This document shows, piece by piece, positions 50,641 to 58,686 of a stretch of 64,000 nt of DNA. Within the stretch, counting starts at the first letter, position 1. Each line of letters opens with the position of its first letter. This DNA is from CAYREX01 sp964423505 (GTDB lineage: Bacteria > Fermentibacterota > Fermentibacteria > Fermentibacterales > JCC-6): contig CAYREX010000009.1 in the NCBI GenBank assembly GCA_964423505.1, positions 43,708 through 107,707 of the forward strand. Direction: 5' to 3'. A model generated the notes under the pieces. The model searched no databases, had not been told where the DNA came from, and worked only from the letters and a program-made list of their open reading frames with translations. Position numbers and translations under genes: made by a program.

Positions 50641-52091
50641 GGCTGCCGGAAGACCTCGAGCCGAGAGCCGTATGGAGATGGTTCGAGAGGCTCAGCGAGA
50701 TACCGAGGCCGTCCGGCCACGAGGAGGCCGTGGCGGACATGCTGGTACGCTTCGCCGTGGAGCGCGGCCTGGAGCACGAGAGGGACGCCGCCGACAACGT
50801 GCTCATACGCAGGCCGGGAACCGGTGAGGCGGCCGGCGGCCGCTCCGTGGCCCTGCAGGCGCATGTAGACATGGTCCCGGAGAAGACCGACGGCTCGACC
50901 CACGATTTCCTGACCGATCCGATACCTCTGGAGCTCGACGGCGACCGCGTCGTCTCCCGGGAGACGACCCTGGGGGCCGACAACGGGATTGGCGTCGCCC
51001 TGATGCTCGCCCTGCTCGAGACGGACGACATCTCCCATCCTCCCCTGGAGTGCCTCTTCACGACCGACGAGGAGCGCGGCCTCACCGGCGCGGCGGCCCT
51101 CTCGCCCGGCTGGCTTCGCTCGGAGAGGCTCATCAACCTGGACTCGGAGGACGAGAGGGCCTTCTGCATAGGGTGCGCAGGGGGCCTGGACATGGAGGTC
51201 GAGGTGCCGCTGGAGCGTACCGCGGGCAGCGGGCAGGCGGCGAGGCTGACCGTCTCCGGCCTTTCCGGCGGCCACTCCGGTATGGAGATAGGGGAGAGCA
51301 GGGCCAACGCCCTCAGGATTCTGGGCAGGGTGCTCTGGAGGCTCCGCGAGGAGCACGGGTGCCTGGTCGCGGACCTGAGCGGCGGCACCAAGCGCAACGC
51401 GATACCCAGGAGCGCCTCTGCGGAGCTCGTCCTGCCCGGCGGCATAGAGTCGGCGGGCGGTACGGTGTCCGTCGTGGCGGAGGACCTGTCCCGGGAGTAC
51501 GAGGGCATAGAGGACTCCATGACCGTATCGCTCCTGGAGTCTGAAGATTGCGTTCCGCCCCCCCTCTCCGGAGCCTGCTGCGAGAGGATAGTAGCGATGC
51601 TCCTCGCGCTCCCGCACGGCGTGGAGAAGATGAGCGGCGTCGTTGACGGCCTGGTGGAGACCTCCTGCAACCTGGCAGTCGCCGGGATGACCGAGGATGC
51701 CCTGGAGCTGACGCTCAGCGTCAGGAGCCCCATGGTCAGCGCCAAGTGCGCCATGAGGGACAGGGTGGATGCCGTCGTCAGGCTGGCAGGCGGCTCCCTG
51801 GAGACCGGCGGCAGCTACCCGGGATGGCTGCCCGACCCCTCCTCCAGGCTCCTGGCGGCCGCCTCGGACGCCTACGGTGAGTTCTACGGGAGGGATCCGG
51901 TGGTGGTCTCCATACACGCGGGGCTCGAGTGCGGCATCATAGGAGACCGGATGGGCGGCCTGGACATGATATCCGTCGGGCCGGACATCCGCGACGTGCA
52001 CGTACCGGGCGAGAGCGTGAGCGTACCGTCGGTCGCCGGCTTCTGGGGCTTCCTCACGGTCCTCCTGGCTAGGCTTGGCCGGGATGGCTGA
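50637..52091 (+). CDS. pepD: Aminoacyl-histidine dipeptidase (PepD, M20)
   Basis: A 484-residue di-zinc dipeptidase of the PepD/carnosinase type, of usual length. Metal-site motifs: LQAHVDMVPEK, LGADNGIGVA, TTDEERGLTGA and NLDSEDE; the lid domain has SGLSGGHSGMEIGESRANA and the C-terminus IHAGLECGIIG. It cleaves Xaa-His and other dipeptides in the cytosol. GGGAGG is 7 nt before the ATG. Shares a transcript with the amidase and DUF4954 genes. Confidence 0.93.
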   Translation: MRLPEDLEPRAVWRWFERLSEIPRPSGHEEAVADMLVRFAVERGLEHERDAADNVLIRRPGTGEAAGGRSVALQAHVDMVPEKTDGSTHDFLTDPIPLELDGDRVVSRETTLGADNGIGVALMLALLETDDISHPPLECLFTTDEERGLTGAAALSPGWLRSERLINLDSEDERAFCIGCAGGLDMEVEVPLERTAGSGQAARLTVSGLSGGHSGMEIGESRANALRILGRVLWRLREEHGCLVADLSGGTKRNAIPRSASAELVLPGGIESAGGTVSVVAEDLSREYEGIEDSMTVSLLESEDCVPPPLSGACCERIVAMLLALPHGVEKMSGVVDGLVETSCNLAVAGMTEDALELTLSVRSPMVSAKCAMRDRVDAVVRLAGGSLETGGSYPGWLPDPSSRLLAAASDAYGEFYGRDPVVVSIHAGLECGIIGDRMGGLDMISVGPDIRDVHVPGESVSVPSVAGFWGFLTVLLARLGRDG

Positions 52092-53883
52092 GCCGGAGGC
52101 GCTCGGCGGTCTCTTCTCGCTGGCCCTGCAGTCGCTCGAGCCGACGCCGGAGTCGGGTGGGTCACACCCGCTCTCGGCCTCCCAGGTCAGGGAGCTGGAG
52201 GCCTTCGGGTGCTTCTGCCGGGACTGGGACCGGGTGACCCTGGTGGGCGGGTCGGACATCACCCGGGTGGAGGGTTGCAGCTTCGAGGGTGACGTCCTGC
52301 TCGACCTGAGGCCCCTGGACGGGAGGGACTCCCTGCTCAGGCGCTCCACCCTGCGCAATTGCTCAACCTCCCCCGGCTGCGTCGTGGACGGCGTCGGGCT
52401 TCTCGAAGGGGTGGACCTGGGTCCCTGCTGCACGGTCGAGCGGGTCGGCGCCCTGACCTTCGAGCCTGGAGGCGCATGCGGCGTTGGGACTACCCTTCAG
52501 CTGGGAGTCGAGACCGGCGAGAGGGACGTCCCCTCGATGCCGGCTCTCATGCCGGAGCTGGCGGCGCTCCTCTCCTCGATGCCCGAGAGGGAGCGGCTGC
52601 TCCCAGAGTACGCGCGCCTGCTGGAGGGGCTCCTCTCGGTACTCCGCGGCAGGGCCCGGGGCACTGTCGCCCGCGGCGTCACCGTGCGGGACGCTCGTGT
52701 GGTCTCCGGCTGCCATCTCGGGCCGGGCACCGTCATCGACGGCGCGGAAGTGGTGCGGGAAAGCGTGCTGCTCGGCTCCGATGCGGGGGCCGCCCGCATC
52801 TCCGACGGCGCCACGGTAAGGGGCTCGGCCCTGCAGTGGGGGGTGAGCGTCGACTCCGGCGCCATCGTGCAGGACTCGGTCGTATGCGAGCGCTCGCACG
52901 TGGAGATGGGCTGCCGCGTGACCTCGTCGCTCGTCGGGCCCAACAGCGGCCTCGGCGGGGGGGAGGTCACCGCGAGCCTCGCCGGCCCGTTCACCGCCGC
53001 CCATCACCAGTCGCTGCTGATAGCGGCCTGGTGGCCTGAGGGCAGGGGGAACGTCGGCTACGGCGCCAACGTGGGCAGCAACCACACCTCCAGGCTCCCC
53101 GACCAGGAGACCCGTCCGGCCGAGGGGATGTTCCTCGGCCTCGGCTGCTCGGTGAAGTTCCCGTCCGACTTCACCGGCTCACCCTACTCCGTCGTGGCCA
53201 CCGGCGTCGTGCTGCTCCCCCAGAGGCTCTCCATGCCCTTCTCCCTGGTATGCGAGCCCTTCGGGCACGCGGCCGGGGTCCCGCCGGCCTATGCCCAGGT
53301 CATCCCGGCCTGGATGCTCACCGACAACCTCTTCGCGCTGCTCAGATCCGACGCCAAGTACGCCTCCCGCGACCGTACAAGCGTGTGGCGGGGCGGGGGC
53401 GGGACGGTCCTCCGGCGGGAGACCGTGGAGCCCATGCTCCTGGCAGCGGAGGACCTGGACGAGCTGGACGGCCGCGGTCCCTACACCGGCCGTGACCTCC
53501 CCTCCCTGGGCAGGTGCTTCATGATGGGAGAGCACCGCGGGCAGGCCGTCCTGGCCTACAGGCGATTCGCGCTCAGGTGGGCGCTGACCGAGCTGCTGGG
53601 CGAGCTGCGCGGCCGGACGGGACGGGAGAACGACCGCGCCGGGGAGGTCATACGCGACCACGGACCGGATGGCGACTCACGGGACCTCATGCGTCTCCTG
53701 GCCCGGATGCTGGAGGAGGACGCCGACTCCGCCAGGCAAAGCCGGGCCCGGGACCATGGCCGGGGCTCCCGGGTCATCTCCGACTACGGCGCCCTCCATC
53801 CGCCGCCCGAGGACGACCCGGTCCTGCGGTCCGTCCTCCTGGACCTGGAACGGCTGAGGGAGCGGGCGCTGGATCACGCCTGA
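52084..53883 (+). CDS. DUF4954 left-handed beta-helix protein
   Basis: A 599-residue protein of the DUF4954 family known from Bacteroidetes. Residues 60-330 show hexapeptide-like periodicity (GCHLGPGTVIDGAEVVRESVL) as in sugar nucleotidyltransferase/acyltransferase beta-helices. The signature AAHHQSLLIAAWWPEGRGN and YGANVGSNHTSRLPDQE are nearly invariant in that family. The C-terminal 200 residues are helical. The role is unknown; a nucleotidyl- or acyltransfer activity is possible. ATG 52084 overlaps the pepD end by 8 nt. Confidence 0.85.
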   Translation: MAEPEALGGLFSLALQSLEPTPESGGSHPLSASQVRELEAFGCFCRDWDRVTLVGGSDITRVEGCSFEGDVLLDLRPLDGRDSLLRRSTLRNCSTSPGCVVDGVGLLEGVDLGPCCTVERVGALTFEPGGACGVGTTLQLGVETGERDVPSMPALMPELAALLSSMPERERLLPEYARLLEGLLSVLRGRARGTVARGVTVRDARVVSGCHLGPGTVIDGAEVVRESVLLGSDAGAARISDGATVRGSALQWGVSVDSGAIVQDSVVCERSHVEMGCRVTSSLVGPNSGLGGGEVTASLAGPFTAAHHQSLLIAAWWPEGRGNVGYGANVGSNHTSRLPDQETRPAEGMFLGLGCSVKFPSDFTGSPYSVVATGVVLLPQRLSMPFSLVCEPFGHAAGVPPAYAQVIPAWMLTDNLFALLRSDAKYASRDRTSVWRGGGGTVLRRETVEPMLLAAEDLDELDGRGPYTGRDLPSLGRCFMMGEHRGQAVLAYRRFALRWALTELLGELRGRTGRENDRAGEVIRDHGPDGDSRDLMRLLARMLEEDADSARQSRARDHGRGSRVISDYGALHPPPEDDPVLRSVLLDLERLRERALDHA

Positions 53884-53901
53884 CCGGATCGTTCCCCGGG
53901 C

Positions 53902-53922
53902 CTCCCTAACATCTCCCTAACA
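53902..53922. repeat. Tandem pair of CTCCCTAACA
   Basis: Two perfect 10-nt copies (53902-53911 and 53913-53922) with an 11-nt period in the 121-nt gap before the secreted phosphoesterase. Helical phasing hints at a regulator site, but the copies are short. Confidence 0.35.
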
Positions 53923-54004
53923 GGTCCTTGCGATACTCCCCGAAGACGCATCATGCTACGCAACACCGTCATGCGAACGGCGGACCGCCGAAGGGAGACC
54001 CCCG

Positions 54005-56884
54005 ATGAGGAGCCCGGCAGCTCTGCTCCTGGTGCTGGCCGCTGCGGCCCCCCTCCACGCCATCGACCTGGAGGGCGCGGTCTACGGATACCTTGCGGCA
54101 GGAACCTACTACGTGACCGACGATATACACGTCCCCTCCGGACAGACGCTCACGCTCGCCCCCGGGGTGACCTTCCTCTTCGAGGAGGGGACCTTCGAGG
54201 AGTACGAGTTCGACATCGAGGGCACGCTGAGCGCCGTGGGCACACCGTCACGGCCAATCACCTTCGACGTGGCCCCCGGCGTGGAGGAGTTCAACTACAT
54301 CCGCATCGCCACCAGCTCCACGAACATGGACCACTGCATCGTTCGGAACGCCGGCAGCGAGTCCATGACCGGCGACGGCGGGCTGATGGTGGACGGCTGC
54401 AGCCCGACCATCGAGAACACCGTCATCGAGGACTGCTCCTGGCACGGACTGGTGGTGGACGGCTCCTCCGCCCGGCCCACCGTCCGGAACTGCGTCATGC
54501 GCAACAACGGCAACGACGGGGTCGACTGCGACGGCGGCGCGGGCATCTTCCTGGAGAACTGCCGGGTATCGGACAACGGCGAGGACGGCATCTGTCTCTC
54601 CAGCGGCGAGAACCTTGTGGTCGGCTGCCTGGTCGAGGGCAACGGCGAGGACGGGATCGACTGCAACGGCATCACGGAGTACGACGCCACCATCGTGAAC
54701 TGCACCGTCGGGGCGCATCCCAGCGAGGGTCTCTCGGACTGCTCGGGCTTCACGATGATCAACTGCGTGGCAGTGGACGGCGACGGGGAGGAGCTCGCCG
54801 ACGGGACGGTCCACACCTTCGTCATGGACGAGGAGTCCTTCTTCGGCTTCGCAGCTCCCGGTTCCGGAAACTACCGCCTCCTGCCCGGCTCCCCGCTCAT
54901 CGAGTGCGGGACCCGCTTCGGTCAGTCCTCCGGCCTCCTTCCGGACACCGACCTGGACGGGAATCCGAGGATCAACGGCATCGTGGACATCGGCTGCTAC
55001 GAGAGTACCTCGACCCCGCCCACCGGCGAGGCGGGCGAGTACTTCTCCAGCGCCCTCGTCATGCCCAGGATGAACCGACCGGTGATCAGGACCAGGGGCG
55101 AGTCCTTCGATGTATGGGTAGCGAGGCTGGGCAGCTTCGGAGCATCAGACGCGCAGGTGACCCTGGTCGGCCCCGGTGGGGACCGGCACGGCCTCCAGGT
55201 GATCTCGGTGGACCATTCGGACGTCACTCCGGGCAGCGAGCTGGCCGTGCAGCTGTACGCCCCGGGCATCGAGCGCGTGCAGACCGTCGGGGTCCAGGTG
55301 CCGCTTGCGGTCCCGGAGGGCTTCTACGACATCGAGGTGCAGCTCGCCGGCCGGACCTACACCAGCGTGAACGCGGTGAAGGTGCTCGCGGAGTACCCCT
55401 TCCGCTGGGGCATGATGCACATCACCGACACCCACGTGGGCTACGACGAGGAGGAGTACACCGCCTCACAGAGGCTGAAGTACTGCGCCAGGGAGATAAA
55501 CTTCCTCGACCCGGAGTTCGTCGTGATAACCGGCGACGTCCACGAGGACCTGAACCCGGGCAGCGACTTCGTGGACAGCACTCTCTATGCCCTCTCGCTC
55601 CTCCACGTGCCGGTTCTGGTCATACCGGGCAACCACGACCACTACAACAGCGGCTCGGAGTACTACCCCTACGCCTGGATGCGTTACTACCACGAGGTCA
55701 GCAGGTCCATGAACACCGAGTTCGTCTTCGGCGGGTCTGCCTTCTACGGGCTCAGCTCCCAGTGGGACCTGGGCCTCACCGAGCTCTGGAGGTGCATGGG
55801 CCCTACGGACGCGGCTCTCTCCTGGGTGGAGGACAGGCTCCTGGCGACCTCCTACGACGGCCCGCTCTTCCTGGGGATGCACGGACCCTGCTACGACTAC
55901 TTCAGCTGGAACGCCAGCAACGTCTCGGAAGTCAGGGAGCTCCTGGACGCGTACGGCTTCAGCCTCTGCCTGGCCGGCCACACGCACAGGTGGGAGACCT
56001 TCCTGAACGAGGGCGACAACTATCTTGGCAGGAACGACTTCGACAGCGACGACGACTGGGGCCGGGACGTGGAGTTCCCCGGCTACCCGCTGCACGTCCA
56101 GACCAGCTCGCTGGGCAAGGAGGAGCACCTCCCCTTCCCGGGGCCGGCGATGCTCCCCCGCGCCGGCGAGGGAAGGGTGGAGCTGGATGACCTCCTCGAG
56201 ACCATCGAGGACGACCAGGACGGCCTCTTCGGTGACTCCATAGCCTGGCGATGGATACAGATGGACGGCAGCGAGGTCGAGTTCTTCACCATCGACGGCG
56301 ACGACGACGGATACCGCAGCACCGAGAACTGCTGGATACTGGGCGAGCTGTCCTTCCAGGTGGAGCAGATGGGCGGCGGGGTCATCCGATCGACGGTCAC
56401 CAACGGCCACTACGAAGACTGGTACGAAGTCCGCCACTACGTCCCCGCCGTCCCGGGCCAGGCGTACTCGGTAAGCGGGGGCACCTTCGTCAGGCAGCAC
56501 TCGGACGGCACCGTCGAGGTGGCGGTGGACTACGTCGGGGGCGGGAGCGGCAGCGTGGTCACGCTCACCCCGGAGACGGGGGTCGGGCAGGGTCCGGGTA
56601 CGGGCGAGCTCGCGCTCGGCGAGCCATTCCCCAACCCGTCGACCGGCTCGTTCACTCTCGGCCTCGAGGTCCCGGAGGGCGGTGCCCGGCTGAGGGCCGA
56701 GGTCTTCGACATCTCCGGCCGCGTGGTCGACGTCCTGGTCGACGGCGTGCTGGACGGCGGAGCGCACACTCTCGTCTGGTCCGGGCTCGGGGAGGAGGGT
56801 GAGCCGGCACGTCCGGGCATCTACTACTGCCGCATGACGGCCCCCGGCTTCGACCGGGTCAGGCGGATGGTCCTGCTGCCCTAG
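54005..56884 (+). CDS. Secreted beta-helix / metallophosphoesterase fusion
   Basis: A 959-residue exported protein. After a signal peptide of about 19 residues, residues 25-330 form a right-handed parallel beta-helix with pectate-lyase-like turns (NTVIEDCSWHGLVVDG, RVSDNGEDGICL). Residues 470-690 are a complete calcineurin-like phosphoesterase: HITDTHVG, VVITGDVHED, VIPGNHDHY, LGMHGPCYD and LAGHTHRW. A beta-rich part and a C-terminal FlgD-like domain (EVFDISGRVVDVLV) follow. It may hydrolyse phosphodiesters or phosphomonoesters at the surface while the helix binds a polymer. ATG 54005 is preceded by AGGGAG. Confidence 0.88.
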   Translation: MRSPAALLLVLAAAAPLHAIDLEGAVYGYLAAGTYYVTDDIHVPSGQTLTLAPGVTFLFEEGTFEEYEFDIEGTLSAVGTPSRPITFDVAPGVEEFNYIRIATSSTNMDHCIVRNAGSESMTGDGGLMVDGCSPTIENTVIEDCSWHGLVVDGSSARPTVRNCVMRNNGNDGVDCDGGAGIFLENCRVSDNGEDGICLSSGENLVVGCLVEGNGEDGIDCNGITEYDATIVNCTVGAHPSEGLSDCSGFTMINCVAVDGDGEELADGTVHTFVMDEESFFGFAAPGSGNYRLLPGSPLIECGTRFGQSSGLLPDTDLDGNPRINGIVDIGCYESTSTPPTGEAGEYFSSALVMPRMNRPVIRTRGESFDVWVARLGSFGASDAQVTLVGPGGDRHGLQVISVDHSDVTPGSELAVQLYAPGIERVQTVGVQVPLAVPEGFYDIEVQLAGRTYTSVNAVKVLAEYPFRWGMMHITDTHVGYDEEEYTASQRLKYCAREINFLDPEFVVITGDVHEDLNPGSDFVDSTLYALSLLHVPVLVIPGNHDHYNSGSEYYPYAWMRYYHEVSRSMNTEFVFGGSAFYGLSSQWDLGLTELWRCMGPTDAALSWVEDRLLATSYDGPLFLGMHGPCYDYFSWNASNVSEVRELLDAYGFSLCLAGHTHRWETFLNEGDNYLGRNDFDSDDDWGRDVEFPGYPLHVQTSSLGKEEHLPFPGPAMLPRAGEGRVELDDLLETIEDDQDGLFGDSIAWRWIQMDGSEVEFFTIDGDDDGYRSTENCWILGELSFQVEQMGGGVIRSTVTNGHYEDWYEVRHYVPAVPGQAYSVSGGTFVRQHSDGTVEVAVDYVGGGSGSVVTLTPETGVGQGPGTGELALGEPFPNPSTGSFTLGLEVPEGGARLRAEVFDISGRVVDVLVDGVLDGGAHTLVWSGLGEEGEPARPGIYYCRMTAPGFDRVRRMVLLP

Positions 56885-56906
56885 AAGTCTCCGCAGCGGA
56901 GAGGCC

Positions 56907-56937
56907 GGGCCCGGGGAGCCGCCGCTACCTCGGGCCC
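56907..56937 (+). terminator. GC-rich hairpin after the phosphoesterase gene
   Basis: GGGCCCGGGG pairs with CCTCGGGCCC (10 bp, one G-U) across an 11-nt loop, followed by a weak pyrimidine stretch. A second small inverted repeat (TCTCCGC/GCGGAGA) precedes it at 56888-56902. Confidence 0.5.
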
Positions 56938-56965
56938 TTGCCCTGCCCTTCTCCGCCGGTATCTT
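56938..56965 (+). promoter_or_regulatory. Possible promoter TTGCCC-N16-TATCTT
   Basis: It starts directly at the end of the terminator hairpin and ends 23 nt before the ATG of the barrel gene, which has GAGGGAGGTG as ribosome site. Confidence 0.4.
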
Positions 56966-56988
56966 TATGAGCAGAGGGAGGTGGCGCA

Positions 56989-58080
56989 ATGCACGGGAGA
57001 ATGTCCGCCGCTGTACTGGCATGTGCCCTCCTGGCACCTGCAGGTGCTCTCGCCTGGGGCTTCTACGACTCCATGGAGTACGGGACCACCCTGGTATCGA
57101 TCACTCCGACAACGGCAGCCATGGGCGGCGCCCGCGCCCTGCCGGGGGCCGGGGGTGCCTCCGTCTTCCTGAACCCGGCGGAGCTGGCCGGCATGGAGGG
57201 CGTGGAGCTGCAGGCCGCCAGCGGATGGATCCAGTGGTCCAGCGACGTGAGGGGGCTGAACGAGTTCGAGCACGGCGAGACCGGGACGATGCTCGGGCCG
57301 GCGTGCGCCACCCTGCGGTTCGGCCTGCCCGGCGACCTGGCCGGGTCGGTAGGCTTCGCCAGCGTGGCCGACTTCAGGTTCGACGGGACGAACATGGTCC
57401 TCTCGGAGCCCTGGCCCGGGAGGTACGAGATAGTCGCGGTCGACAACCTGGACTCCCGGGGCTCGCTCTGGGAGATCTGCGCCGGGTTCGGCGGGTTCCT
57501 GACCGACCGGGTTGCCGTGGGCCTCTCCGGCGGCCTGAGGAGCGGCAGCGGCGACTGGGAGCTGTTCCATAACGTTCTCGAGGGTGGCGTGGACTACACC
57601 GTGACCGGCTCGTGGGAGGAGGCGGCCGGCTGCGTCCACGTCGGTGCTCTCGTCGACGCCGGGATAGCCACCGTCGGGCTGTCGGCGGTGACCGGCAGCG
57701 ACATGTACCGGGACATGGTGTCGGTCGGCGTGCAGCGCCGCATGGAACCCCTGAACGGGCCTGTCGGCTGCGAGATGACCGTGCAGGATGTATCGGGAGA
57801 CAGCCGCATCACAGGTACCGCGTTCGTCGCCGTGAATGGCCTGGTGCCGAACGTACGGAACGTCTACAGCGTCGGCTTCGACAGGGTGCCCGAGTACAGC
57901 CGGGCCGGACTCTGCATGGGTACCGGCGCGACCCTGGATCTGCGGGCCCTTACTCTTGAGATGGCGGTGGAGTGGAGGACGACGGGGAGGGCGGGCCACT
58001 CGGTGCCCGACTCTCTCGTCACGTCCGTCGACCAGTCTGAGACCTACTACCTGGCGGGGCTCACCTGGGATATCCGCTGA
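56989..58080 (+). CDS. PorV/FadL-like outer-membrane beta-barrel protein
   Basis: A 363-residue exported protein: signal peptide (SAAVLACALLAPAGALA) and then the hallmark AAMGGARALPGAGGASVFLNPAELAG of PorV/UPF0164/FadL-type barrels, followed by amphipathic strands and a C-terminal aromatic end (YYLAGLTWDIR). In FCB bacteria such proteins carry hydrophobic substrates or assist secretion of FlgD/CTD-tailed proteins; either could apply here. The internal ATG at residue 5 is an alternative start. Confidence 0.75.
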   Translation: MHGRMSAAVLACALLAPAGALAWGFYDSMEYGTTLVSITPTTAAMGGARALPGAGGASVFLNPAELAGMEGVELQAASGWIQWSSDVRGLNEFEHGETGTMLGPACATLRFGLPGDLAGSVGFASVADFRFDGTNMVLSEPWPGRYEIVAVDNLDSRGSLWEICAGFGGFLTDRVAVGLSGGLRSGSGDWELFHNVLEGGVDYTVTGSWEEAAGCVHVGALVDAGIATVGLSAVTGSDMYRDMVSVGVQRRMEPLNGPVGCEMTVQDVSGDSRITGTAFVAVNGLVPNVRNVYSVGFDRVPEYSRAGLCMGTGATLDLRALTLEMAVEWRTTGRAGHSVPDSLVTSVDQSETYYLAGLTWDIR

Positions 58081-58206
58081 GTCTGCCCTCGAGGGAACGG
58101 ACGCCTCCCTTATAGAGATTTAACATCCCCGCCATATCCATCCCCCCGAACTGGCAGAGAGCCGAGGGGGAGAGATGAAGCGCTCCATGCAATCGATGAC
58201 ACCGGG

Positions 58207-58243
58207 GACGATCCCGGGGCCTGATCGCAGACGATCCCGGGGC
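58207..58243. repeat. 14-nt direct repeat GACGATCCCGGGGC
   Basis: Two perfect copies (58207-58220 and 58230-58243), spacing 23 nt start to start. Each copy contains the palindrome CCCGGG. Confidence 0.5.
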
Positions 58244-58553
58244 ATGGCTGCGCGCTCCCGCCCGGCACGAGTCGATACGTATGAAACGGATTCGGAACCG
58301 GGCGGGGCAGTGAGCTGCTCCCGTCCGTACCAGAAGGTACCGACGTGCGGGGAGGGGCCCGGCAGGGCTCACGGCCATCCCTCCGGCCGTTGTTCCCCGA
58401 CCCCGCCCGCGGCCCCGCTGCCATCCCGCACGCGGTACCGGACGGTCTTTCCTGCAGGTGCCCGCTCCCTCCAGGAGGGGCGCCGGCACGGCATGGTGCG
58501 GGAGCTCAGTGTAGTGAGGTAGGATCCGGCCAGGTCCTGGGAGCTCCCGTATC

Positions 58554-58583
58554 GGAGGCCGGCCGCTTCGGCGGCCGGCCTCC
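58554..58583 (+). terminator. 13-bp hairpin with TTCG tetraloop
   Basis: GGAGGCCGGCCGC and its exact complement flank TTCG, followed by CGCTTCCTCG. A very stable stem that ends whatever is transcribed through 58081-58550; the T-run is poor. Confidence 0.6.
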
Positions 58584-58608
58584 CGCTTCCTCGTGCTATG
58601 CCCACGCC

Positions 58609-58636
58609 TTTACATCTGAACAACTGTTCATATATT
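58609..58636 (+). promoter_or_regulatory. Promoter TTTACA-N16-TATATT of the metal-efflux operon
   Basis: TTTACA (58609-58614) and TATATT (58631-58636) are 16 nt apart. The whole spacer is occupied by the operator, as in SmtB/CzrA-controlled promoters. The start codon is 51 nt downstream. Confidence 0.7.
58617..58630. promoter_or_regulatory. ArsR/SmtB-type operator TGAACA-AC-TGTTCA
   Basis: A perfect inverted repeat with a 2-nt centre matching the core of SmtB/CzrA 12-2-12 operators (TGAA-N-TTCA). It lies between -35 and -10, so a bound repressor would block polymerase. The regulator at the end of the same operon is the obvious ligand, giving autoregulation. Confidence 0.75.
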
Positions 58637-58686
58637 CATAGCTAGTCTATGAAGCGATCCTCTCCCACGGGACGGGAGGTACCCGA

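Larger units (their letters stand above)
58081..58608. other. Long stretch without a recognisable gene
   Basis: About 530 nt with no convincing coding sequence. Short frames exist on both strands (for example an ATG at 58175 behind GGGGGAGAG) but their products are Pro/Arg/Gly-rich and unlike the neighbours. It contains a 14-nt direct repeat (58207-58220, 58230-58243) and a strong hairpin at its end. No tmRNA, RNase P, SRP or 6S landmarks were seen. It could be an unrecognised structured RNA or a decayed region. Confidence 0.5.

Noticed and set aside
58175..58522. Open frame of 115 codons behind GGGGGAGAG in the gene-free stretch
   Set aside because: Composition (Pro, Arg, Ser, Gly) is like shadow frames and it lacks secondary-structure-like patterning; kept only as a note.
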